43,891 nt of DNA. Source: Candidatus Saccharibacteria bacterium GW2011_GWC2_48_9 (GTDB taxonomy: Bacteria; Patescibacteriota; Saccharimonadia; Saccharimonadales; Saccharimonadaceae). The notes under the pieces are model-generated. The model was not told the origin of the DNA. It saw only the letters and a list, made by a program, of their open reading frames with translations, and searched no databases. Positions 35,812 through 43,891 of this stretch are shown in pieces. Position 1 is the stretch's first letter. The number at the start of each line of letters is the position of its first letter. The translations under genes and the position numbers were made by a program. The stretch is from assembly GCA_001003725.1 (NCBI GenBank), contig LCPR01000014.1, positions 1 to 43,891 of the forward strand, in the 5' to 3' direction.

Positions 35812-37453
35812 CGTTCGCAGATGCTCTATCGAGATTAAACTTAACGGTGATTTTATTAGTATCCTCGGGGACGGTATTGACCCAGAATGGGAAGAACTTT
35901 ACATCTACATCATCGACGCCTTGTATCGACTTGAGGTCCTCTTGGATATCACCAAAGCGCTTAGTTTTAACTCGGTTTTTGATGTCATTGTCTTTTATCT
36001 CTGGACCAACTTGAGCCACAGCAGTAAGATTAACCGTACCACCAGCTTCGTTTGCGGCAAAATCGGCCAGCTGAGCTTCGGCTACACCAGATTCGTACAC
36101 CCGCTGGTCACTCTCCTGAGATACACGACTTTTTGCAGCTGCTTCGATGTATTTCTCTAGCTCAGAGGTACTGATACCGTCCATTAGATAGGTTACAGAA
36201 GACGTCAATGTAGCGTTGCCGTCTGGCGCCTCTTTGCCAACTTCCGGCGCAGCTGCGGTCTCCGCCTGTCCTGTGCGGAAACTTGAGTCTATTGCTTTTA
36301 CGCTACTAGGAAATTTCTTCTTTAGTGCCGCTTTTATCTCATCGCTGTTTTTTGCGGCAATTTGTTCAGAGGCCTTCTGTACATCTGCCTGCGTCACGAT
36401 CTTTACTGTCTTTTTACTACCGCCAGACATTGCACTACCCGAAGCCTCAACACCGCGTACTGTAGCATCGTAGTCTCTCGCGGAAAGGTTATACTCGCCA
36501 CCTATATTCACCGCCCTCACGCCAACTTTTACGGTGTCCTGCACTATGTCACCCTCTCCAATTTCGGTCCCGCCCAGTGTCGCACTCTCTGTGGTAGTGT
36601 ACGTATAGTCGCCACTACTAAAACCAGTACCTACTGGAATTGATATTGGCCGAGCGCCTATGGAAGTTCGAGTGATTTCCATTGTTCCCGTTGCACGCTC
36701 ACCTTGCTCCTCTGTGCCAGTCGCGGCAAATTCTACACTTGACTCTTCTTTTGTCTGCACCTGAACAGCTTTTATAGTAGCGTTGTCGACATTTGTCGTC
36801 AGAGCCGTACCCACAGTCAGCGCCGTCGATATACGCTCATCGCTAGTCTTAGCGGTGATTGTGACGGTCGCGTGAGGCGCAAAAAATATCGCCCATACCA
36901 AAAACCCTATTAGTAGTAGTACGCCAAGAATGATAAATATTAGTTTTTTGCGAAAACTCGAAAAGTTCGGTACTTTACCAGCCACTTTTGACTTACGGGG
37001 AGATTCATCTCCCTGCGGCGGTTTGGCATATGATTTTTTTTCTGGTGTGGCAGCCGATGTCACCGGAATATGTTTGGCTGCCTGTTTTGTACGATCTGTA
37101 CTGGCAGCATGTTCACCAACTGGCAATAGCGACCCATCGATAATATCATCGTCGTCATCGACTTGCAGGGCGGCAATTTCGGGCACTTCAGGCTTAGTTT
37201 GAAGGTTTTTGGCTATCGGTAGCCCCGCACCTGCCGCCAGTGGAATAAGTGACTGATCGTTGGTGATGAGCACTAGATGTTTGCCGGCGTTTTTAGCCGT
37301 ACGCTGAAGAATGCGTAGGTTAACTGCACTTTGCAGCGCACCAGTTCGTTTAGGCGGTACGAGTGCGACAACCTTTTCTTTGGCGTCTTTAACCTTACCG
37401 GTTATCGCGGTTACGTCGTCTTCGACATCGATATAGATTACATCTTTATTCAT
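35804..37453 (-). CDS. Large single-TM protein with baseplate J-like extracellular region (CPR-conserved type)
   Basis: 549 aa; cytoplasmic N-terminal segment, TM KKLIFIILGVLLLIGFLVWAIFFAPHATVTITAKT, then repeats like GTMEITRTSIGARPISIPVGTGFSSGDYTYTTTESATLGGTEIGEGDIVQDTVKVGVRAVNIGGEYNL. Confidence 0.65.
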   Translation of the reverse strand: MNKDVIYIDVEDDVTAITGKVKDAKEKVVALVPPKRTGALQSAVNLRILQRTAKNAGKHLVLITNDQSLIPLAAGAGLPIAKNLQTKPEVPEIAALQVDDDDDIIDGSLLPVGEHAASTDRTKQAAKHIPVTSAATPEKKSYAKPPQGDESPRKSKVAGKVPNFSSFRKKLIFIILGVLLLIGFLVWAIFFAPHATVTITAKTSDERISTALTVGTALTTNVDNATIKAVQVQTKEESSVEFAATGTEEQGERATGTMEITRTSIGARPISIPVGTGFSSGDYTYTTTESATLGGTEIGEGDIVQDTVKVGVRAVNIGGEYNLSARDYDATVRGVEASGSAMSGGSKKTVKIVTQADVQKASEQIAAKNSDEIKAALKKKFPSSVKAIDSSFRTGQAETAAAPEVGKEAPDGNATLTSSVTYLMDGISTSELEKYIEAAAKSRVSQESDQRVYESGVAEAQLADFAANEAGGTVNLTAVAQVGPEIKDNDIKNRVKTKRFGDIQEDLKSIQGVDDVDVKFFPFWVNTVPEDTNKITVKFNLDRASANDE

Positions 37454-37454
37454 G

Positions 37455-38720
37455 CTATATTTTTAGGATTCGATTTAGTTTTTCTTTTATATTGTCTGTA
37501 TCACTACTGCCTAATATTGTATCATACCCCACGCGCAGCAAGCCCATGGCTGTGATGTACGTATGGTCGTTGATTGTGCCCGTTTTGTCCGTTATACCTA
37601 CTACTTCCGAAGGTTGAATATGATGAACGGTAGGCTTACGTGTAAATGGCAGCTCTTTGTACCAGTCACGTTCAGATAGAGCATCCACGAGCTCTTGTAA
37701 GCTCGCACCACCACCACAAAGCAATATGCGATTTGGCAAGTGGTCTACGGAGTCAAACTCACTAAGTGCCAACTCTACCCCGGATATCCATACGTCGAGC
37801 GTCTTATCGATAGCTACTCCGAGATGCTTTTTGATAGTTGGCTTAATATTTTCATGATCGATATTGAGTTTGAGTTTTTCTGCTTGCGCATATGTCAGGT
37901 CGAGCTCACTTGCAATGGTTCGCGTAAAACTTCGTCCGCCAATGCCAAACATCATCGTACCTTCTACGCCGCCGTCGTTAACAACCGCGATATCTGTCGT
38001 ACCACCACCGACATCCGCGAGTATAGCGGTAAAATTACTACTTGCGTCTGTGCCGAGCAAGCTGCGACTCACTGCAAAAGGCTCCGCTGCGACAGCGACA
38101 AGTTCTAGAGCAAGCTCGTCTGCGACGCGCTCAAGCGCACCGATATGCACCATTGGTGCGAATGCCGTGTATATCTGTACTGACACGTCCTTACCCTGAA
38201 ACCCTAGTGGGTTTGATACCTTATATCCATCTATATGGATACCAACAAGTGCGCTATTCACCAGCTTAATCTCTACGTCTTCATTTCCCGTCTCAAGTGC
38301 AATCTGTCGCTGAGCTTTTACCTGCGCACGCTCTTGTACTTTGTCGATGATAAACTCCATCTCTGCTTCGTCGAGCGGCCTGTCCGGCTGCGGGCGGCGA
38401 TAACGAATAGTGTTGGTAGTGCCTTTTACAAGCTCCCCCGCAATACCGATAACCGCACGCTTAGCCTGCAATCCTGCTTGGTCTTCCGCTTCCGCTAGGG
38501 CTTCTTCGCAGTTGCGCACAACTCCCGATATGTCGGCGATAGCGCCAGAGTGCATGTCGCTGACATCTTGACGAGCTCGGCCAACGCCCACCACCTCAAG
38601 GTCATCACCCTCCACCTTAGCTATCATTGCTTTTACAAATTCTGTACCAATATCGACAGCTACGATGTAGTTTCTGTCGATAGAGTCATTTGCTCGTCTG
38701 CGTATTTTATCAAAAACCAT
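37455..38720 (-). CDS. FtsA/PilM-like actin-fold cell division/pilus ATPase
   Basis: 421 aa; YIVAVDIGTEFVKAMIAKV, AVIGIAGELVKGTTNTI, AILADVGGGTTDIAVVNDGGVEGTMMFGIGGRSFTRTIASEL, ILLCGGGASLQEL. Confidence 0.85.
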   Translation of the reverse strand: MVFDKIRRRANDSIDRNYIVAVDIGTEFVKAMIAKVEGDDLEVVGVGRARQDVSDMHSGAIADISGVVRNCEEALAEAEDQAGLQAKRAVIGIAGELVKGTTNTIRYRRPQPDRPLDEAEMEFIIDKVQERAQVKAQRQIALETGNEDVEIKLVNSALVGIHIDGYKVSNPLGFQGKDVSVQIYTAFAPMVHIGALERVADELALELVAVAAEPFAVSRSLLGTDASSNFTAILADVGGGTTDIAVVNDGGVEGTMMFGIGGRSFTRTIASELDLTYAQAEKLKLNIDHENIKPTIKKHLGVAIDKTLDVWISGVELALSEFDSVDHLPNRILLCGGGASLQELVDALSERDWYKELPFTRKPTVHHIQPSEVVGITDKTGTINDHTYITAMGLLRVGYDTILGSSDTDNIKEKLNRILKI

Positions 38721-38799
38721 ATTTACAACTATTATATACTAGTTGCGCTTATGGTGCCAAAGTATTGTGTAATGTTATTTTTATGCTATAATAATTTTT

Positions 38800-39669
38800 A
38801 TGACTTCCCAGGAAAAAATTCGTGCTCAAGAGCGAGACTTCTACCATACCGTAATGCTCGGTGCTGACGCGATGCTGCCCGGAAGCGGTTCACGGATCGA
38901 CCTGCATCGAGTTGATGCGCCGAATCTAGTAAATGAACTGCGCAAAGATAGCTTTAGCACCCTCGATACTGGTGCACCTATTGATTACTTGCAACTACGC
39001 TACAACTCTCGATTAGAAACATTTTGCATTCACACTATGTCGCTCCTAGCTAGCCAAGGCAGAAAAGTGCGACTTAATAGAAAGAGCGAAGGATATGACG
39101 TAGCAATTACGTCCGGCAATATAGCTTCACCCAAGCCACGTCTGGATTTTCTCTCAAATCACGACGTCGCGCTCGCGTTTGGCGAACTTGGCATGCCGCT
39201 TCATCCGCCGACGGATGATCCTCTAGAGTATCAGAGCTGGCTACACTCCGTTACAGAGAAGGCACAGGCGTGGGGCACAAGAGACGAGTCGGTGATTCGA
39301 CGTGCAAAAGCAGGCAGTATCACTGCAAGACTTGCCACCAAGCGCGAAGCCGATAGATTTCCAGATGGGAATCTAGTCGAGCGTGGTGGCGTTGAATACC
39401 GCATTACAGACAGCACACCACCGCTTAGTCCAGCGCAGGAGCCCGTAAACATCACCAATGTTGCCTACGTAGGCGAAACACGATCACTGACCGACATAGA
39501 CTTTTCTTCATATATGCACGAAGAGCGATATTACCCGACGACCAGACAACGTGACCCCCGCACAAAGCGACACGAAGTATTACTAACACCAAAAAATCAA
39601 AGCGTATGGCTTAGAAGGCTCGTAGACGAAAACACCGGTATACCTTACGCAGCACCTACTTTAGAATAG
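38800..39669 (+). CDS. Hypothetical protein
   Basis: 289-aa open frame from ATG 38800 with a -10 TATAAT immediately upstream (TGCTATAATAATTTTTATG); no recognised domain. Confidence 0.7.
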   Translation: MTSQEKIRAQERDFYHTVMLGADAMLPGSGSRIDLHRVDAPNLVNELRKDSFSTLDTGAPIDYLQLRYNSRLETFCIHTMSLLASQGRKVRLNRKSEGYDVAITSGNIASPKPRLDFLSNHDVALAFGELGMPLHPPTDDPLEYQSWLHSVTEKAQAWGTRDESVIRRAKAGSITARLATKREADRFPDGNLVERGGVEYRITDSTPPLSPAQEPVNITNVAYVGETRSLTDIDFSSYMHEERYYPTTRQRDPRTKRHEVLLTPKNQSVWLRRLVDENTGIPYAAPTLE

Positions 39670-41581
39670 CTTTCACTCGTCGAATACCCGCCGAGCTAGA
39701 TTCTTCTTTAGTAATCTTAAACACTTTGCCGTCTTCGGCTAGCTGACCCGTATGGTCGACATGCGGGCCGCCACAAATCTCAAAACTCACTCGTTTTGGC
39801 TCGTCGCCCATCTTATATACCTTTACCGTATCGCCGTATTTATCACCAAATGCACCGATTGCGCCCATTTCAAAGGCCTGGTCGGTCGGATATTCTTGAA
39901 AAGAAACCGGTAGATCCCATGAAATCCATTCGTTCACGAGCCGCTCAACTTCGTCGAGTTGTTCGCGCGTCACTTTCTCGTCGTTATTAAAATCAAATCG
40001 CAAGCGCTCCTCTGTGATGTTGCTGCCGTGCTGCGTAACATGGTCGCCAACGACTTGTTTAAGCGCAGCATACATCAAGTGAGTCGCAGTGTGGTACTTT
40101 TTGTGCTGGAGTGTTTGCCCACCGAGACCACCTTTGAATTCACCTTTCGTGGCCGTCCTAGATCGGTTGCGCTGTTCTTCTAGTTTTTCGTCAAACTCTG
40201 CAACCCAATCCTCAGACATGACACCCCGGTTCTGCATCAATATAATCTCAACCGATAATTCCTTAGGGAATCCGTATGTATCCTGAAATTTAAATATATC
40301 CCCACCTGTAACAATAGGTGGTTTTGGCGCAGCAGCACCCGCCGGAACAAAACCAGCAATAGGGAATTGTTTGCCCAATTCTTTGATACCTTTACTCAAA
40401 GTTTGACGAAACGCCTTCTCTTCTTTAACAAGAGTCACAATAACTTCGTCTCGTTTTGCTTTTACTTCCGGATAATCGTCTACGTAAAGATCGGCAATGA
40501 GTGGCACAATTTGTTCAAGGAAATTTTGCTCAATCCCAAGTTCAAATGCAAAACGAATTGCACGGCGCAGGAGTCGTCGCATGACATAACCCTGCTCTTT
40601 ATTGCTCGGCACACAGCCATCTACCGCGAGGAATGTTGCGCCGCGAAGATGATCGGCAATCACGCGCATGCTCTCCGTATGAGATTCGTATTTTTTACCG
40701 CTCAGCTCCTGGAGCTTTTCGATGATAGGCCACAGGAGGCTGATGCGATACACGTCTGGATTTTTATTTGCAGCGGCTGCAATTCGTTCGAGTCCACCGC
40801 CAAAGTCGACATTCTTTTTTTCGAGTGGCTCAAATGAACCATCTTCGAGGCGTCGATATTGCATAAACACTTGGTTGCCTATTTCCATAAACTGGCCGCT
40901 GTCGCTCGCAGGGTGCGCCAAACCGTAACCCTCGGCGTGATGCTCGGAGCCAAAATCGTAGAATACTTCGCTGTCAGGCCCACACGGGTCCCCTATCGGT
41001 GTTTTTTCGAGCCCCCCACCACGGCTCCACCAGTTTTCACCATCGTCGTAGTAGAAGATGCGCTCGCCAGGCTTGATACCGCGTTCGTCGCCATCCTCGG
41101 CGCTACCAATCTCTGCTATGTCTGCGCTCAGGCCTTTTTCTTGAAATATTTTTTGCCATATTTCCGCAGCTTCTGTGTCGCGAGGTATTCCTCGTGCTTC
41201 GTCCCCGATAAAACAAGTAACGTAGATTTTTTCTGGGTCGACGCCTGCTTTTTCTGTCAGAAACTCAAAGAACCAGCGAATCTGCTGCTCTTTAAAATAA
41301 TCACCCATACTCCAGTTTCCAAGCATCTCGAAGAACGTCGTATGGCGATTGTCACCGACATCTTCGATATCTTGAGCACGCAGACAAGTTTGACTGTCGA
41401 CAAGTCGCACACCAGCGGGGTGCGGCTGTCCCAGTAGGTATGGTAACAGTGGCTGCATACCACTGCCAGTAAACAGTGTCGTCGGATCATCTTTTAGTAC
41501 AAGTGGCGCACGAGATATTACGGCATGCTGGCGCTCGTTGAAAAATTTCAGGTATTCGTTTCGGATTTGCTGTGCGTTCAT
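39656..41581 (-). CDS. alaS: Alanyl-tRNA synthetase, compact form lacking the C-terminal C-Ala region
   Basis: 641 aa; IRNEYLKFFNERQHAVISRAPLVLKDDPTTLFTGSGMQPLLPYLLG, HTATHLMYAALKQVVG, CGGPHVDHTGQL; ends SSSAGIRRVKAILK. Confidence 0.96.
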   Translation of the reverse strand: MNAQQIRNEYLKFFNERQHAVISRAPLVLKDDPTTLFTGSGMQPLLPYLLGQPHPAGVRLVDSQTCLRAQDIEDVGDNRHTTFFEMLGNWSMGDYFKEQQIRWFFEFLTEKAGVDPEKIYVTCFIGDEARGIPRDTEAAEIWQKIFQEKGLSADIAEIGSAEDGDERGIKPGERIFYYDDGENWWSRGGGLEKTPIGDPCGPDSEVFYDFGSEHHAEGYGLAHPASDSGQFMEIGNQVFMQYRRLEDGSFEPLEKKNVDFGGGLERIAAAANKNPDVYRISLLWPIIEKLQELSGKKYESHTESMRVIADHLRGATFLAVDGCVPSNKEQGYVMRRLLRRAIRFAFELGIEQNFLEQIVPLIADLYVDDYPEVKAKRDEVIVTLVKEEKAFRQTLSKGIKELGKQFPIAGFVPAGAAAPKPPIVTGGDIFKFQDTYGFPKELSVEIILMQNRGVMSEDWVAEFDEKLEEQRNRSRTATKGEFKGGLGGQTLQHKKYHTATHLMYAALKQVVGDHVTQHGSNITEERLRFDFNNDEKVTREQLDEVERLVNEWISWDLPVSFQEYPTDQAFEMGAIGAFGDKYGDTVKVYKMGDEPKRVSFEICGGPHVDHTGQLAEDGKVFKITKEESSSAGIRRVKAILK

Positions 41582-41624
41582 ATACTCACATTATAACAGA
41601 GATAGACGCACCGACAACGAAGCC

Positions 41625-42113
41625 CTAGGCACAAGTTCCGGTTATCTGCCCAGCCTGGTAACTCATACTGGGAGCTGTATTCGAATAGACACCACGAGTA
41701 TAATCCCAGTAAGTTATCTCTATACCAACGTTGCTTCCCGCTGAATTGCACACTAAGTAAGCGATCGTGTTGTTGCCACTAATTGCGCTCAGCGCACCAC
41801 CCGCGGCGGCACCGTAGGTGATAATGTTCGTGTTTGCTGGAAGTGCAGCTTCGGTGCCAGCGGCCGCTCCTGCAGTACCCGCTGCCGCAGTAAAGTTGCC
41901 AATCGAAGGATACTGTCCATAGTTTGCATTATAAATCTCAGCTTTCTTCAAAACAGAGTTGGCTAGAGAACGTGCAGAGGTCGCTTTGGCGCGATTCTGA
42001 ACGCCATTAAACGCTACTATGGTGATAGCCGCCAAGATACCGATTACCACAATTACAATTAAAAGCTCAACAATAGTAAATCCTGAGCTGTTAGATGTGC
42101 GTGTAGTGTTCAT
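41625..42113 (-). CDS. Type IV pilin-like protein
   Basis: From ATG 42113: MNTTRTSNSSGFTIVELLIVIVVIGILAAITIVAFNGVQNRAKATSARSLANSVLKKAEIYNANYGQYPS. Confidence 0.88.
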   Translation of the reverse strand: MNTTRTSNSSGFTIVELLIVIVVIGILAAITIVAFNGVQNRAKATSARSLANSVLKKAEIYNANYGQYPSIGNFTAAAGTAGAAAGTEAALPANTNIITYGAAAGGALSAISGNNTIAYLVCNSAGSNVGIEITYWDYTRGVYSNTAPSMSYQAGQITGTCA

Positions 42114-42174
42114 GTTGCTTATGATTATATCACAAGACCATAGGTAACTGCCGTGGAGATGATGTAATCCGTAT

Positions 42175-42252
42175 TTACTTCTTCTGTGCTTTGAGTTTCT
42201 TTTTGAGTAGACGCTTGCGAGAGGCGCCATGCCAGTTTTTGTGCTTAGCCAT
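42175..42252 (-). CDS. 25-aa highly basic microprotein
   Basis: Complete frame MAKHKNWHGASRKRLLKKKLKAQKK* on the minus strand, not in the ORF track because it is short; 11 Lys/Arg of 25 plus 2 His. Confidence 0.5.
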   Translation of the reverse strand: MAKHKNWHGASRKRLLKKKLKAQKK

Positions 42253-42313
42253 AACTATTCTTTCGTTCAATTTATTAATTACTTACACCATCTTAACACA
42301 TGCGAAGCAACTT

Positions 42314-42754
42314 TTAGCATACAGGAACAGCCGTACCCCACCAACCTGTATTGACGTTGTAGCCTGTTTTGCACGAAGGTATGCCTTCGTAGTAGATTCG
42401 AATCGCATAGCTATCGTTCGCAACCGTTCCGCGCACATAATCGTACGAGCGAGACGGAGCCTTTGGATCCTGCGGAATGCTAGGAATATATTTCGGTACC
42501 AAGAAGCTATTGAGCGCGCCGACACTGCAGCCCGAGTTGTCTGCTCCACATGCTGCCGGGTACTGCCCCTCATCGACCTTATACATCTCTAACGCTTTTT
42601 TTATACCGGCAACATCGTTGGTGCGTCGACTATCGTAACCTCGTGTCTGCACGCCGTTAAATGCGACTATCGTGATAGCCGCCAAGATACCAATGACGAC
42701 TATGACGATAAGGAGTTCGACGATAGTGAAGCCTGATTGTGTCTTAATTCTCAT
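42314..42754 (-). CDS. Type IV pilin-like protein
   Basis: MRIKTQSGFTIVELLIVIVVIGILAAITIVAFNGVQTRGYDSRRTNDVAGIKKALEMYKVDEGQYPAACG.... Confidence 0.88.
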   Translation of the reverse strand: MRIKTQSGFTIVELLIVIVVIGILAAITIVAFNGVQTRGYDSRRTNDVAGIKKALEMYKVDEGQYPAACGADNSGCSVGALNSFLVPKYIPSIPQDPKAPSRSYDYVRGTVANDSYAIRIYYEGIPSCKTGYNVNTGWWGTAVPVC

Positions 42755-42952
42755 GTTGTTATTTTCGCTTATGGTTATTTATTTACTATATCATATCGCA
42801 CGGATAGTCTACCGGCTACTCATACTATTTTAGCAATTGGCAACTATATTGATGCCGAATGCCCAACACCTTGCTTTGCAGCCATAAGCACATTGTTATA
42901 TATAACTATTATGATATAATAAATTTAATTTTGAAATCAAATACGGAGTCAC

Positions 42953-43891
42953 ATGTCACTGCAAGAAAATAAATTTTATAGACAACCTCAAGAGTCGGCT
43001 TCACGCGAGACTTTTGGCGAAAAAGCCAAGCGATATTCTATCAATATCATAGGTGGAACCGCGATAGCATCTACAGCGTTGACTGGATATAATTTTGCCA
43101 CAAATTCTGATACGCCCGAATCGCTTCGCGTTGCAGAAGCTAACACAAACAGTGACCAGGAATCTTACGCCAGTGAAGATAACTTTCTAAGCAATGAGCG
43201 ACAAGATTTTCAACCGCAAGCATCTTCGTATCGCGACACAGTCACGATACACAGCGCCATACCAACTAGCGGTAATGCAGCAAGCTTTGATATACCGCAA
43301 ATTGACATTGCAAGCGTACAGACAATTGCAGCGAGTACTCTCGAGACAGCCGCTGGACTTTCAGATGTAAAAATAACCTTCGCTATCGACGCAACAACCT
43401 CAGACGAAAGCCGAGCGGACTCACTCAACGGAGACAGCAACCTTGGAAAACCATCGCGCAACAATCAAATGCTTGCAGAGGGTGTCGCAGGCGCCACACG
43501 CGACTCCCTGAATGAAGCATTGGATACATCTTCTCTTGCAGATAACTACAACATAACAACGACCACATCTGGACGAGAGCACATACTTGATGCCAGCGAA
43601 GTCGCCGAAGTTCAACGCATAGCAGACGAACACTCAATGACAGCCATAGAGCTGACAAGTGCTCACAACGACAAACAACTCGAGTTAAATAATCCTGATC
43701 ATGTTAACACAGTCATCGATCTACTAGACGAGGCGAGAAAACTGACAATAACCGCTACTATAGAGCACTCAAAAACAATACCTCAAAATTTTGAATCCAA
43801 ATACGCATTATTTAAATCTTTGTGCATAAAAAAACACCAACTTTCAAATGAAATGCTCAAAACAATTATAGAAATAAAAAGTCTTTTGGAT
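42953..43891 (+). CDS. Putative surface/secreted protein, single N-terminal hydrophobic segment; runs off the window
   Basis: ATG 42953 after CGGAG SD, open for 313 codons to the window end: MSLQENKFYRQPQESASRETFGEKAKRYSINIIGGTAIASTALTGYNFATNS...; missing from the ORF track because there is no stop. Confidence 0.75.
   Translation, partial: MSLQENKFYRQPQESASRETFGEKAKRYSINIIGGTAIASTALTGYNFATNSDTPESLRVAEANTNSDQESYASEDNFLSNERQDFQPQASSYRDTVTIHSAIPTSGNAASFDIPQIDIASVQTIAASTLETAAGLSDVKITFAIDATTSDESRADSLNGDSNLGKPSRNNQMLAEGVAGATRDSLNEALDTSSLADNYNITTTTSGREHILDASEVAEVQRIADEHSMTAIELTSAHNDKQLELNNPDHVNTVIDLLDEARKLTITATIEHSKTIPQNFESKYALFKSLCIKKHQLSNEMLKTIIEIKSLLD

Overview
The 43.9 kb window looks like a chromosomal segment of a Patescibacteria/CPR, probably Saccharibacteria-like, genome. 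That placement is an inference from gene content and cannot be proven without a search. Most of it is densely packed housekeeping genes: secG, pepP-like, uvrC, 6-phosphogluconate dehydrogenase, 6-phosphogluconolactonase-like, an Erm/KsgA-type methyltransferase, trhO-like, an MFS/ABC divergent pair, rplY/ctc, DedA, uvrA, sbcB, obg, mltG, ruvX, an FtsA/PilM-like ATPase, alaS and three type IV pilin genes. An accessory region at about 8.5-18 kb interrupts this. It holds (i) an MmeI-like type IIL restriction-methylation enzyme overlapping by ATGA a HEPN-type (RHLIAH) putative RNase gene, next to an orphan TnsA-like PD-(D/E)xK nuclease; and (ii) several isolated, GC-rich, 'moron-like' single-gene units. 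These units have their own promoter, small leader hairpins and strong hairpin terminators, several with TTCG loops and a shared GGGCGTTTT tail. One of them resembles a Mu-Gam-like DNA-end-binding protein. Two similar small units at 30.2-31.3 kb include a 54-aa Gly/Ser/Cys-rich peptide gene followed by a chain of long hairpins. Other notable items: a LysM/CHAP hydrolase gene split by one in-frame amber codon where Trp is expected, a probable standalone structured sRNA next to uvrA, a leader ORF overlapping an ABC transporter start (GTGA), a 25-aa very basic microprotein gene between pilin genes, and two degraded genes. No tRNA, rRNA, CRISPR array or IS element was recognised. All family calls come from reading motifs by eye; no database search was run.
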